Positions 27,323-34,307 of a stretch of 64,000 nt of DNA are shown here, piece after piece. Position 1 is the stretch's first letter; every line of letters starts with the position of its first letter. Source of the stretch: Thermosynechococcaceae cyanobacterium Okahandja. GTDB lineage: Bacteria > Cyanobacteriota > Cyanobacteriia > Thermosynechococcales > Thermosynechococcaceae. The notes beneath the pieces are model-generated. The model was not told the DNA's origin and searched no databases. It saw nothing but the letters and a program-made list of their open reading frames with translations. The position numbers and the translations under genes are program-made. The stretch is from assembly GCA_041530395.1 (NCBI GenBank), contig CP136945.1, positions 1,674,001-1,738,000 on the forward strand, read 5' to 3'.

Positions 27323-28580
27323 CCCTGCCCCCAACCTCACGGTTGGGCATTCCTGCCCCACGCCACTTGTCTAGGTCAGAGACCCCCGACAGACCGACTT
27401 GACAGGCGGTTTCCCTTCCCCAGCGTCCCTGGGCTACTACGTTCTCTAATCCACGATGCAACACCCTCTCTGCCGCCGCATGGTCACGATGCGTCCGATA
27501 CCCACACTCCGGACAATCATGCTCTCTGATGCCCAACTCTTTCCTTACGGTGACAAGGCACTTAGGGCAGGTTTGACTGGTGCCGTTGGGGTTGACTTTC
27601 GCAAAGTACACCCCACGTTTCCAGCACACCCATGCCAGCAGAGACAAAAATTGTCCAAAAGCGGCATCCACACATTCCTTTCGCAGCATCCCCCGCGTTA
27701 ACCCTTCGGTGCTCAGGTCTTCGGCAAAGATGGTTTGAGCGTGGTCACACAGTTGATGTGCCGTCTTCAGATGAAAGTCTTGCCGACGGTTCGCTATCCG
27801 ATGGTGCCGTCTAGCCACTTTCGTTTGAGCCTTTTCCCAATTTCGAGACCCTTTTTGTTTTCTCGCCGCTCTGCGTTGCAGCAATTTCAGCTTGCCTTGC
27901 GCCGACTTGAACAACTTGGGTCGCTTGTAGAAACTGCCATCCGAAAGGGTGAAGAATCGCTCCAATCCAAGGTCAATGCCAATGGCCCGACCATGAACTG
28001 GAGGGTCAGGAATCGACACGTCCGACTCGATGGTGACCACAACGTACCATTGCGTCCCCCGTACTCTGGACACGACTCTCACCTGCTTCACCTTGAACCC
28101 GTCAGGGATAGGGCGATGCAGGTTGATACGCACTTCCCCGATCTTGGGCAGCTTGATAACATTGCCCTTGATAGGGTTGTCCTTGAACTGGGGGAACACA
28201 AAGGACTTGAACTGACCGGCTTTTTTGAAGCGCGGGAATCCATACCCACGCTCCTGAAAGGCTTCCCAAGTATCGTGCAACCGACGAATTGTCGTCTGCA
28301 ACACCTGAGAATGCACCCTGCCCAAAGGAGGGAACTGTTTTTTGGCTTTGGGCAGGTTGTTTTGCTGACGGTGATAAGACGGAAACGGCTCATTGGCAGG
28401 AATGATGTATTCCTTTTCCAACGAGCATCGGTCTATTGGACACTTACGGGCAGCCATCCAGTCTTTGAGTTCGCGCAAAGCGTAGTTATACACGCCTCTG
28501 CACGTCTCCAGCCACTCCAGCAGTTCAGTTTGTTGTGCGGCACTTGGATAGATGCGGTAGGTGTAGTTCAGGGTCAGCAT
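26955..28580 (-). CDS. tnpB: RNA-guided endonuclease TnpB
   Basis: Residues 1-~419 come from the element. They have the N-terminal YRIYPSAAQQ motif, RuvC residues D203 (GIDLGL), E287 (AEDLS) and D366 (THRDHAAAERV), and a CPKC...CPEC zinc finger at 338-359. All catalytic residues are intact. TnpB proteins are guided by an omega RNA from the element's right end and cleave DNA next to a short target-adjacent motif. The frame has no stop at the element boundary. It continues about 120 codons into the antisense strand of holB, giving 541 residues with a low-complexity Ala/Pro/Val tail; in vivo processing or an alternative end is possible. Confidence 0.88.
   Translation of the reverse strand: MLTLNYTYRIYPSAAQQTELLEWLETCRGVYNYALRELKDWMAARKCPIDRCSLEKEYIIPANEPFPSYHRQQNNLPKAKKQFPPLGRVHSQVLQTTIRRLHDTWEAFQERGYGFPRFKKAGQFKSFVFPQFKDNPIKGNVIKLPKIGEVRINLHRPIPDGFKVKQVRVVSRVRGTQWYVVVTIESDVSIPDPPVHGRAIGIDLGLERFFTLSDGSFYKRPKLFKSAQGKLKLLQRRAARKQKGSRNWEKAQTKVARRHHRIANRRQDFHLKTAHQLCDHAQTIFAEDLSTEGLTRGMLRKECVDAAFGQFLSLLAWVCWKRGVYFAKVNPNGTSQTCPKCLVTVRKELGIREHDCPECGYRTHRDHAAAERVLHRGLENVVAQGRWGRETACQVGLSGVSDLDKWRGAGMPNREVGGRVSVGRMSPASGELPRPSAVARTAVSTAVPAQAAEAPVGQSANPPVGSYCASIAAALDPATTVGVPHLGFGKYPALAQDTVVATFPQSVDSPTGAVPPVSPATIAMPATRHRGIRLQAAIAPV
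27330..27347 (-). repeat. Right-end hairpin of the TnpB element (omega RNA 3' end)
   Basis: CCCAACC and GGTTGGG form a perfect 7-bp stem with a 4-base loop, 8 bp beyond the holB stop. In IS200/IS605 elements this subterminal hairpin is recognised by TnpA, and the same region of the transcript forms the guide scaffold of TnpB. Here it is also translated within the tnpB frame. Confidence 0.7.
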
Positions 28581-28616
28581 GGCGACAGTTTACACAAACC
28601 ATGCTTACTGGTAAAT

Positions 28617-28651
28617 GCTTGTCTCATCCCCATCGTGGGGAATCGACAAGC
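28617..28651 (-). repeat. Left-end hairpin of the TnpB element
   Basis: GCTTGTC (28617-28623) pairs with GACAAGC (28645-28651), and CCCCA (28628-28632) pairs with TGGGG (28636-28640), separated by a symmetrical 4-base internal loop and closed by TCG. It lies 37 bp upstream of tnpB, where the TnpA recognition hairpin is expected. Confidence 0.7.
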
Positions 28652-28694
28652 GCGGGACTTATCGCTCCCCGAACCCCTCATTAGTTAACAGAAG

Positions 28695-29765
28695 CTAGCG
28701 TAAGCGCACATACCCCGCCTGTTCAATAGCCGCCTGTCCTTGATTCGTCAGCAGTAGTGCGGCATAGGCACGACCCGCCTGAGTATCGGGGCTGCCATCC
28801 TCCTTGACAATAACAAACAGTCGCCGCGTTATCGGATAGCTGCCATCCTGAAAGGCACCATGATTCAGACGATTCCGCTCAGCCGGACAGCGTTGAGGTT
28901 CCACGTAGGGAGGCTGATAGGGCGGGACAAACGTGTTGGGTTGGCGGCCAAGGGGCAGGGGTTTTACACTGCACTGACCCACAATTTCTGGTGCAGACCC
29001 ATAGTAGATGCCCCCCGGAGTTGCCGCAACACGGCGCAGCCCATCGGTGGTGTCCCGCACCATCACCACATTGCTGCCAAAGGGCTGCTCCCCCAGCACC
29101 TCACTGATAAAGAACTCCACAGTCCCCCCATCCTCCGGTCGCCGCGAAAAGGCGGTGATCGCTAAATTGGGTCCACCCACTTGGCTCCAGTTGCGGAGTT
29201 TACCGGTGTAAATATCAACGACTTGCTGTACCGTCAGCCCAGCCAAGGAGAGGTTGGGGTTAACCGCGATCGCCAAACCATCAATTGCTACCGGAATTTC
29301 CACCAGACGAACCCCCTGACTCGCCGCCTTTTGCTGCTCTTGCTCATTTAAGGGGCGAGAGGACTGAGAAAAGGCCAGTTGCTGGCTCAGGAGCATACGA
29401 ATGCCGCTACCGGATCCGGGCGTGCCCGTTGCCGGATCCACGTACCGCAGTCGAAAATCAGGCCATACCCTTTGAATGAGCGGATCGACATCGCGGCGAA
29501 TGGGTGCCCAAGTCGTGCTGCCGCCGTAATTAAATAAACCACTGGGAACGTTGGGCACAGCAGAAAACGTTTCAACGGTCGCTGCCGTTTCTGACGGAGT
29601 CACTGAATCGGTATTTTCCGGTGATGTCAATAGATCTTCGAGGGGGTTGCCGCCTTGGGCATTCAGCAAGCGCATGACCAAAAAGCCACCGACCGCCAGA
29701 ATGGCGATCGTAAAAATAAGCGAGATGAGCAACGGTAGCAGATTATTGTTATTGCCTTGGGACAT
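28695..29765 (-). CDS. Membrane-anchored PstS-like phosphate-binding protein
   Basis: The ATG at 29765 (MSQGNNNN...) is preferred over a GTG six codons upstream. The protein has an N-terminal anchor (LPLLISLIFTIAILAVGGFLV), a Thr/Ser-rich spacer and a periplasmic-binding domain of the PBP-like type. Motifs are FNYGGSTTWAPI near residue 85 and SQSSRPLNEQE, AIDGLAIAVNP, and VVDIYTGKLRNWSQVGG, the typical PstS features. It is likely exported but tethered rather than freely periplasmic. No pstCAB genes are adjacent, so a sensing or scavenging role rather than classical import is possible. Confidence 0.82.
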   Translation of the reverse strand: MSQGNNNNLLPLLISLIFTIAILAVGGFLVMRLLNAQGGNPLEDLLTSPENTDSVTPSETAATVETFSAVPNVPSGLFNYGGSTTWAPIRRDVDPLIQRVWPDFRLRYVDPATGTPGSGSGIRMLLSQQLAFSQSSRPLNEQEQQKAASQGVRLVEIPVAIDGLAIAVNPNLSLAGLTVQQVVDIYTGKLRNWSQVGGPNLAITAFSRRPEDGGTVEFFISEVLGEQPFGSNVVMVRDTTDGLRRVAATPGGIYYGSAPEIVGQCSVKPLPLGRQPNTFVPPYQPPYVEPQRCPAERNRLNHGAFQDGSYPITRRLFVIVKEDGSPDTQAGRAYAALLLTNQGQAAIEQAGYVRLR

Positions 29766-29859
29766 CGTCGTAGTGGCTAACACTCTGCCCCTAGACTAGC
29801 TCTAAGTTCCCCGTAATACAATCAAGGCTAACCCTGATGTTGGCACCCTGCCAGTGCAA

Positions 29860-29893
29860 TTGCCGCCGCACAAGCGCTTGTGGAGGGCGGCAA
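29860..29893. repeat. Long nested inverted repeat
   Basis: TTGCCGCC (29860-29867) and GGCGGCAA (29886-29893) flank a perfect 14-bp palindrome CACAAGCGCTTGTG (29869-29882). Together they form about 13-15 paired bases. No T-run follows on either strand, so it is not a standard terminator. It lies in the 266-bp gap between the PstS-like gene and the coiled-coil array; the rest of that gap shows nothing recognisable. Confidence 0.7.
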
Positions 29894-30031
29894 CAGAGTG
29901 GATGAGTCATCCGTGACCAACAACCCCATCGGGCAATAAGAGACTATTTTGGGCAAACTTAGAAAAGAACTTAACGTGGGAATACCCGTACCTCATACCT
30001 AACCTTATAGCCTGTGAGTGAAGCCGCTGCT

Positions 30032-30370
30032 TTATACCCTCTCAAAGAAGGAGAGCTTAACAAGGTAAGCAACGATCGCCCCCACAAGGGCAACAATGAA
30101 GCCCCACAACCGTGAATCTACAACCCGTTGGCGATCGCTCAGGTCAGTAACTTTCTCATCAACCGCTTGCAGTTTTGTTGTTAGCTCCGTACGGACGGAG
30201 TTGACCTTTTCCTCTAGGGTATTGAATTTTTCGTTAGTGGTTGCTTGGTTCGTCCGCACCTCTAGCGTCAGATCATAGAGTTGGGTTTGCATGGCTTTGA
30301 TGTCAGACCGCATGGCCTTAATCTCATCCAACACTTGGCTCAGTTCTGACCGTGTAGTCGCCTCACTCAT
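30032..30370 (-). CDS. Coiled-coil membrane protein, array copy 7 (last, shortest)
   Basis: This 112-residue protein has the shared architecture: a conserved start MSEATTRSELSQVLDEIKAM, a coiled-coil with the block MQTQLYDLTLEVRTNQATTNEKFNTLEEKV, one 11-residue SVRTELTTKLQ repeat, the conserved AVDEKVTDLSDRQRVVDSRL segment and a C-terminal membrane helix LWGFIVALVGAIVAYLVKL. It alone ends in FFERV instead of FFDKI, because the repeat homology breaks off inside its last codons. The N-in, tail-anchored orientation is inferred from the terminal helix. Function unknown; the overall layout resembles XhlA-type proteins, but no homology can be claimed. Confidence 0.85.
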   Translation of the reverse strand: MSEATTRSELSQVLDEIKAMRSDIKAMQTQLYDLTLEVRTNQATTNEKFNTLEEKVNSVRTELTTKLQAVDEKVTDLSDRQRVVDSRLWGFIVALVGAIVAYLVKLSFFERV

Positions 30371-30434
30371 GACTCATATCCTAAACCGCGGCACACCCCG
30401 ATTCTATTACGGATGCCTTCAGCACACAGTGACT

Positions 30435-30794
30435 CTAAATTTTGTCAAAGAAGGAGAGCTTAACAAGGTAAGCAACGATCGCCCCCACAAGCGCAACAAT
30501 GAAGCCCCATAACCGTGAATCTACAACCCGTTGGCGATCGCTCAGGTCAGTAACTTTCTCATCAACCGCTTGCAGTTTCGTAGTTAGCTCGGTGCGAACG
30601 GAGTTGACCTTTTCCTCTAAGGCGTTGAATCTCTGCTCTACGGTGTTGAATTTTTCGTTAGTGGTTGCTTGGTTCGTCCGCACTTCTAGCGTCAGATCAT
30701 AGAGTTGGGTTTGCATGGCTTTGATGTCAGACCGCATGGCCTTAATCTCATCCAACACTTGGCTCAGTTCTGACCGTGTAGTCGCCTCACTCAT
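30435..30794 (-). CDS. Coiled-coil membrane protein, array copy 6
   Basis: At 119 residues this copy differs from copy 7 mainly by the seven-residue insertion VEQRFNA before LEEKV, which adds one heptad to the coiled coil. It keeps a single 11-residue repeat (SVRTELTTKLQ). The last residues are FFDKI. The downstream spacer to copy 7 is 64 bp. An AGGAT element about 9 bases upstream of the ATG is shared by all copies and probably serves as the ribosome-binding site. Confidence 0.85.
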   Translation of the reverse strand: MSEATTRSELSQVLDEIKAMRSDIKAMQTQLYDLTLEVRTNQATTNEKFNTVEQRFNALEEKVNSVRTELTTKLQAVDEKVTDLSDRQRVVDSRLWGFIVALVGAIVAYLVKLSFFDKI

Positions 30795-30858
30795 GACTCA
30801 TATCCTAAACCGCGGCATACCCCGATTCTATTACGGATGCCTTCAGCACACAGTGACT

Positions 30859-31263
30859 CTAAATTTTGTCAAAGAAGGAGAGCTTAACAAGGTAAGCAAC
30901 GATCGCCCCCACAAGCGCAACAATGAAGCCCCATAACCGTGAATCTACAACCCGTTGGCGATCGCTCAGGTCAGTAACTTTCTCATCGACCGCTTTTAGT
31001 TCCGTGGTTAGCTCCGTACGGACAGACTGAATTTCTGTCTTTAGCTCTGTGCGGACAGACTGGATTTCTGTCTTTAGCTCTGTGCGGACGGAGTTGACTT
31101 TTTCCTCTAGGGTATTGAATTTTTCGTTAGTTGTTGCTTGGTTCGTCCGCACCTCTAGCGTCAGATCATAGAGTTGGGTTTGCATGGCTTTGATGTCAGA
31201 ACGCATGGCCTTAATCTCATCCAACACCTGGCTCAGTTCTGACCGTGTAGTCGCCTCACTCAT
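30859..31263 (-). CDS. Coiled-coil membrane protein, array copy 5
   Basis: The 134-residue copy uses the MQTQLYDLTLEV middle block and lacks the VEQRFNA heptad, like copy 7. It carries three 11-residue units (two SVRTELKTEIQ, one SVRTELTTELK). The 11-residue period (E-L, I-Q and V spacing) is a hendecad, which forms a nearly straight rather than left-handed coiled coil. Membrane helix and terminal FFDKI are unchanged. Confidence 0.85.
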   Translation of the reverse strand: MSEATTRSELSQVLDEIKAMRSDIKAMQTQLYDLTLEVRTNQATTNEKFNTLEEKVNSVRTELKTEIQSVRTELKTEIQSVRTELTTELKAVDEKVTDLSDRQRVVDSRLWGFIVALVGAIVAYLVKLSFFDKI

Positions 31264-31327
31264 GACTCATATCCTAAACAGTGGCATACCCCGATTCTAT
31301 TACGGATGCCTTCAGCACAAAGTGACT

Positions 31328-31786
31328 CTAAATTTTGTCAAAGAAGGAAAGCTTGACAAGGTAAGCAACGATCGCCCCCACAAGGGCAACAATGAAGCCC
31401 CATAACCGTGAATCTACAACCCGTTGGCGATCGCTCAGGTCAGTAACTTTCTCATCGACCGCTTTTAGTTCCGTGGTTAGCTCCGTACGGGCAGACTGAA
31501 TTTCTGTCTTTAGCTCTGTGCGGACAGACTGGATTTCTGTCTTTAGCTCTGTGCGGACAGACTGGATTTCCCCTTTTAGCTCCATGCGGACGGAGTTGAC
31601 CTTTTCCTCTAGGGCATTGAATCGTTGCTCTACGGTGTTGAATTTTTCGTTAGTGGTTGCTTGGTTCGTCCGCACTTCTAGCGTCAGATCATAGAGTTGG
31701 GTTTGCATGGCTTTGATGTCAGACCGCATGGCCTTAATCTCATCCAACACTTGGCTCAGTTCTGACCGTGTAGTCGCCTCACTCAT
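31328..31786 (-). CDS. Coiled-coil membrane protein, array copy 4
   Basis: This 152-residue copy combines the MQTQLYDLTLEV block, the VEQRFNA heptad and four hendecads (SVRMELKGEIQ, two SVRTELKTEIQ, SARTELTTELK). The substitutions T-to-M in the first and V-to-A in the last unit are private to this copy. Start, post-repeat segment and membrane helix are identical to its neighbours, so selection or gene conversion has kept the ends constant while the rod length changes. Confidence 0.85.
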   Translation of the reverse strand: MSEATTRSELSQVLDEIKAMRSDIKAMQTQLYDLTLEVRTNQATTNEKFNTVEQRFNALEEKVNSVRMELKGEIQSVRTELKTEIQSVRTELKTEIQSARTELTTELKAVDEKVTDLSDRQRVVDSRLWGFIVALVGAIVAYLVKLSFFDKI

Positions 31787-31850
31787 GACTCATATCCTAA
31801 ACCGCGGCATACCCCGATTCTATTACGGATGCCTTCAGCACGCGGTGACT

Positions 31851-32234
31851 CTAAATTTTGTCAAAGAAGGAGAGCTTAACAAGGTAAGCAACGATCGCCC
31901 CCACGAGGGCAACAATGAAGCCCCATAACCGTGAATCTACAACCCGTTGGCGATCGCTCAAGTCAGTAACTTTCTCATCAACCGCTTGCAGTTTCGTAGT
32001 TAGCTCGGTGCGAACAGATTGGATTTCCCCTTTTAGCTCCGTGCGAACAGACTGCATTTCTGCCTTTAGCTCTGTGCGGACGGAGTTGATCTTTTCTTCT
32101 AAGGCGTTGAATTTTTCAGTGGTGGTCGCAATGTGGATGTCGAGCTTTTTGTCCATGGCCTGTATATCTGACCGCATGGCCTTAATCTCATCCAACACTT
32201 GGCTCAGTTCTGACCGTGTAGTCGCCTCACTCAT
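31851..32234 (-). CDS. Coiled-coil membrane protein, array copy 3
   Basis: At 127 residues this copy replaces the MQTQLYDLTLEVRTNQATTNEKF block by MDKKLDIHIATTTEKF, a different middle cassette shared only with copy 1. It has three hendecads (SVRTELKAEMQ, SVRTELKGEIQ, SVRTELTTKLQ). Its final unit ends KLQ as in copies 6 and 7, while copies 1, 2, 4 and 5 end ELK, so the copies are mosaics. Confidence 0.85.
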   Translation of the reverse strand: MSEATTRSELSQVLDEIKAMRSDIQAMDKKLDIHIATTTEKFNALEEKINSVRTELKAEMQSVRTELKGEIQSVRTELTTKLQAVDEKVTDLSDRQRVVDSRLWGFIVALVGAIVAYLVKLSFFDKI

Positions 32235-32298
32235 GACTCATATCCTAAACCGCGGCACACCCCGATTCTATTACGGATGCCTTCAGCACACAGTGACT

Positions 32299-32745
32299 CT
32301 AAATTTTGTCAAAGAAGGAGAGCTTAACAAGGTAAGCAACGATCGCCCCCACAAGCGCAACAATGAAGCCCCATAACCGTGAATCTACAACCCGTTGGCG
32401 ATCGCTCAGGTCAGTAACTTTCTCATCGACCGCTTTTAGTTCCGTAGTTAGCTCCGTACGGACAGACTGAATTTCTGTCTTTAGCTCTGTACGGACAGAC
32501 TGGATTTCCCCTTTTAGCTCCGTGCGGACGGAGTTGATCTTTTCCTCTAGGGTATTGAATCTTTGCTCTACAGTGTTGAATTTTTCGTTAGTGGTCGCTT
32601 GGTTCGTCCGCACTTCTAGCGTCAGATCATAGAGCTGGGTTTGCATGGCTTTGATGTCAGTGCGCATGGCTTTCATTTCGTCCTGCATCAGCCTAATTGC
32701 ATCAAGTACTTGGCTCAGTTCTGACTGTGTAGTCGCCTCACTCAT
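32299..32745 (-). CDS. Coiled-coil membrane protein, array copy 2
   Basis: The 148-residue copy has a longer N-terminal segment (SQVLDAIRLMQDEMKAMRTDI instead of SQVLDEIKAMRSDI), shared in part with copy 1, then the MQTQLYDLTLEV block, a VEQRFNT heptad and three hendecads. T-to-Q at residue 7 (EATTQSEL) is private. The protein ends in the common membrane helix and FFDKI. Confidence 0.85.
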   Translation of the reverse strand: MSEATTQSELSQVLDAIRLMQDEMKAMRTDIKAMQTQLYDLTLEVRTNQATTNEKFNTVEQRFNTLEEKINSVRTELKGEIQSVRTELKTEIQSVRTELTTELKAVDEKVTDLSDRQRVVDSRLWGFIVALVGAIVAYLVKLSFFDKI

Positions 32746-32809
32746 GACTCATATCCCAAACAGTGGCACACCCCGATTCTATTACGGATGCCTTCAGCAC
32801 ACAGTGACT

Positions 32810-33301
32810 CTAAATTTTGTCAAAGAAGGAGAGCTTAACAAGGTAAGCAACGATCGCCCCCACAAGCGCAACAATGAAGCCCCATAACCGTGAATCTACA
32901 ACCCGTTGGCGATCGCTCAAGTCAGTAACTTTCTCATCAACCGCTTTTAGTTCCGTGGTTAGCTCCGTACGAACAGACTGAATTTCTGTCTTTAGCTCCG
33001 TACGGACAGACTGGATTTCCCCTTTTAGCTCTGTACGGACAGACTGGATTTCTGTCTTTAGCTCCGTGCGCACAGATTGAATTTCCCCTTTTAGCTCTGT
33101 GCGGACGGAGTTGATCTTTTCCTCTAAGGCGTTGAATTTTTCAGTGGTGGTCGCAATGTGGATGTCGAGCTTTTTGTCCATGGCCTGTATATCTGACTGC
33201 ATAGACTTCATGTCAGACCGCATGGCTTTCATTTCGTCCTGCATCAGCCTAATTGCATCAAGTACTTGGCTCAGTTCTGAGCGTGTAGTGGCCTCACTCA
33301 T
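32810..33301 (-). CDS. Coiled-coil membrane protein, array copy 1 (promoter-proximal, longest)
   Basis: The ATG at 33301 matches the start of the other copies; the frame runs eight codons further upstream without homology. This is the longest copy (163 residues) with the extended N-terminal segment, an extra MKSMQSDIQA element, the MDKKLDIHIATTTEKF cassette and five hendecads. Rod length therefore falls irregularly along the array. The 273 bp upstream, shared with the divergent gene at 33575, contain a TTGACA (minus strand, 33433-33428) without a matching -10. I suggest one promoter upstream of this copy drives the whole array. Confidence 0.85.
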   Translation of the reverse strand: MSEATTRSELSQVLDAIRLMQDEMKAMRSDMKSMQSDIQAMDKKLDIHIATTTEKFNALEEKINSVRTELKGEIQSVRTELKTEIQSVRTELKGEIQSVRTELKTEIQSVRTELTTELKAVDEKVTDLSDRQRVVDSRLWGFIVALVGAIVAYLVKLSFFDKI

Positions 33302-33574
33302 AACCCATATCCTAAACAGCAGCACACCACGATTCTATTACTCAGCAGATGACTGGGGCACACGGCGACTCCAAATCGGTTGTTCTGATGTGTTGGTGAA
33401 ATGACGAGAAAGATAAGACTTTTGCTATGTCAAGTGCTTACAAAGCCTGCCCTAACTAGGTTACAGGCCATAAGCTGGGCTTATCCAGAAACGCCAGCTA
33501 AACTAGCTATATCATCCAATGTCCTCTGAGGGTGGGTGATCTCAACTGTTCGGCTATAAAAGAAGGTTCATCCT

Positions 33575-34261
33575 GTGGCAGTGAAGCTTCAAAAGGTCGT
33601 CCCGTTCGGTCGATCAATGGACGAGTATAAGAAGATGTTTGCGCTTTCTGAGAGCGACCTTAATAAGAAAATTGTTGGTGTCGGTGACGGTCCTGCAAGC
33701 TTTAACGCGGAGATGTGGGCGCTGGGAAAACCGGTGGTTTCGATTGATCCGTTGTATGTTTTCTGCACCAAGGAAATCGAGCGTCAATTCTATGCAGTAG
33801 TGGATAATATTATTGCTCAGATGAAGGCTACTCCTAGTGATTGGGTTTGGTCTTATCATGAGTCGCCGGAGCAGTTGAAAGAGAAGCGGGTGAATGTGCT
33901 CCGCCGCTTTGTGGCTGACTACGACAAAGGAAAAGCCGAGGGGCGTTATATTGTTGGCGAGTTACCCAATCTTGGTTTAACAGACAGGGAATTTCAGCTT
34001 GCTGTTTGTTCGCATTTCTTGTTTTTGTACTCGGATCACTTGACGTACGAATTCCATCGGAGGTCAGTCCTCGAGATGGCTCGCGTGGCTTTAGAAGTAC
34101 GTATTTTCCCACTGCTAACGCTTGGACAAAAAAGGTCACCATACGTGCAGCCTCTGATGGATGAACTCAAGTCACTGGGCTTTGCCGTAAGCGTGGAGAA
34201 GGTTGGCTACGAACTACAGAAGGGCGGCAATGAAATGTTACGCATCCAAAGGGTGACCTAG
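33575..34261 (+). CDS. SAM-dependent methyltransferase-like protein
   Basis: The GTG start at 33575 follows AGAAGG at 33561-33566. The 228-residue protein has a motif-I-like KIVGVGDGPASFNAEM, an acidic residue after the second strand (VVSIDPLY), and a late strand VALEVRIFPLL, suggesting a class I methyltransferase fold with a shortened core. The substrate is unknown. It is divergent from the coiled-coil array and not visibly linked to the RND genes downstream, which are on the other strand. Confidence 0.65.
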   Translation: MAVKLQKVVPFGRSMDEYKKMFALSESDLNKKIVGVGDGPASFNAEMWALGKPVVSIDPLYVFCTKEIERQFYAVVDNIIAQMKATPSDWVWSYHESPEQLKEKRVNVLRRFVADYDKGKAEGRYIVGELPNLGLTDREFQLAVCSHFLFLYSDHLTYEFHRRSVLEMARVALEVRIFPLLTLGQKRSPYVQPLMDELKSLGFAVSVEKVGYELQKGGNEMLRIQRVT

Positions 34262-34307
34262 CAATAGCGGGGCAATACCTAGGCACAGGATGAGCATCGG
34301 GAGTCGG

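Larger units (their letters stand above)
27325..28660 (-). mobile_element. TnpB-only IS200/IS605-type element
   Basis: A single tnpB gene lies between a right-end hairpin (27330-27347) and a left-end hairpin (28617-28651), with no tnpA transposase. The element starts within a few bases of the holB stop and ends about 30-40 bp from the PstS-like gene. Without tnpA it would need a transposase in trans to move. The outer boundaries are approximate. Confidence 0.8.
30032..33340 (-). repeat. Tandem array of seven near-identical coiled-coil membrane protein genes
   Basis: Seven gene copies lie head to tail on the minus strand. Every intergenic spacer is exactly 64 bp and nearly identical, including the CGATTCTATTACGGATGCC stretch. 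The repeat homology begins inside the spacer upstream of copy 1 (about 33340) and stops within the last codons of copy 7 (about 30043). Unit length varies (424-556 bp) because the genes contain different numbers of in-frame 33-bp repeats. The structure indicates repeated unequal crossing-over. Confidence 0.95.

Noticed and set aside
27735-28688. 317-residue plus-strand ORF opposite tnpB
   Set aside because: Antisense shadow of tnpB; all recognisable motifs are on the minus strand.
30032-33340. Possible CRISPR array
   Set aside because: The repeat units are 424-556 bp and coding; there are no short repeats with unique spacers and no cas genes.
30291-33404. A recurrent 73-residue plus-strand ORF family (MALMSDRMALISSNTWLS...) repeated through the array
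   Set aside because: These frames are exactly antisense to the coiled-coil genes and repeat only because the genes do; they end in the spacers and have no ribosome sites.
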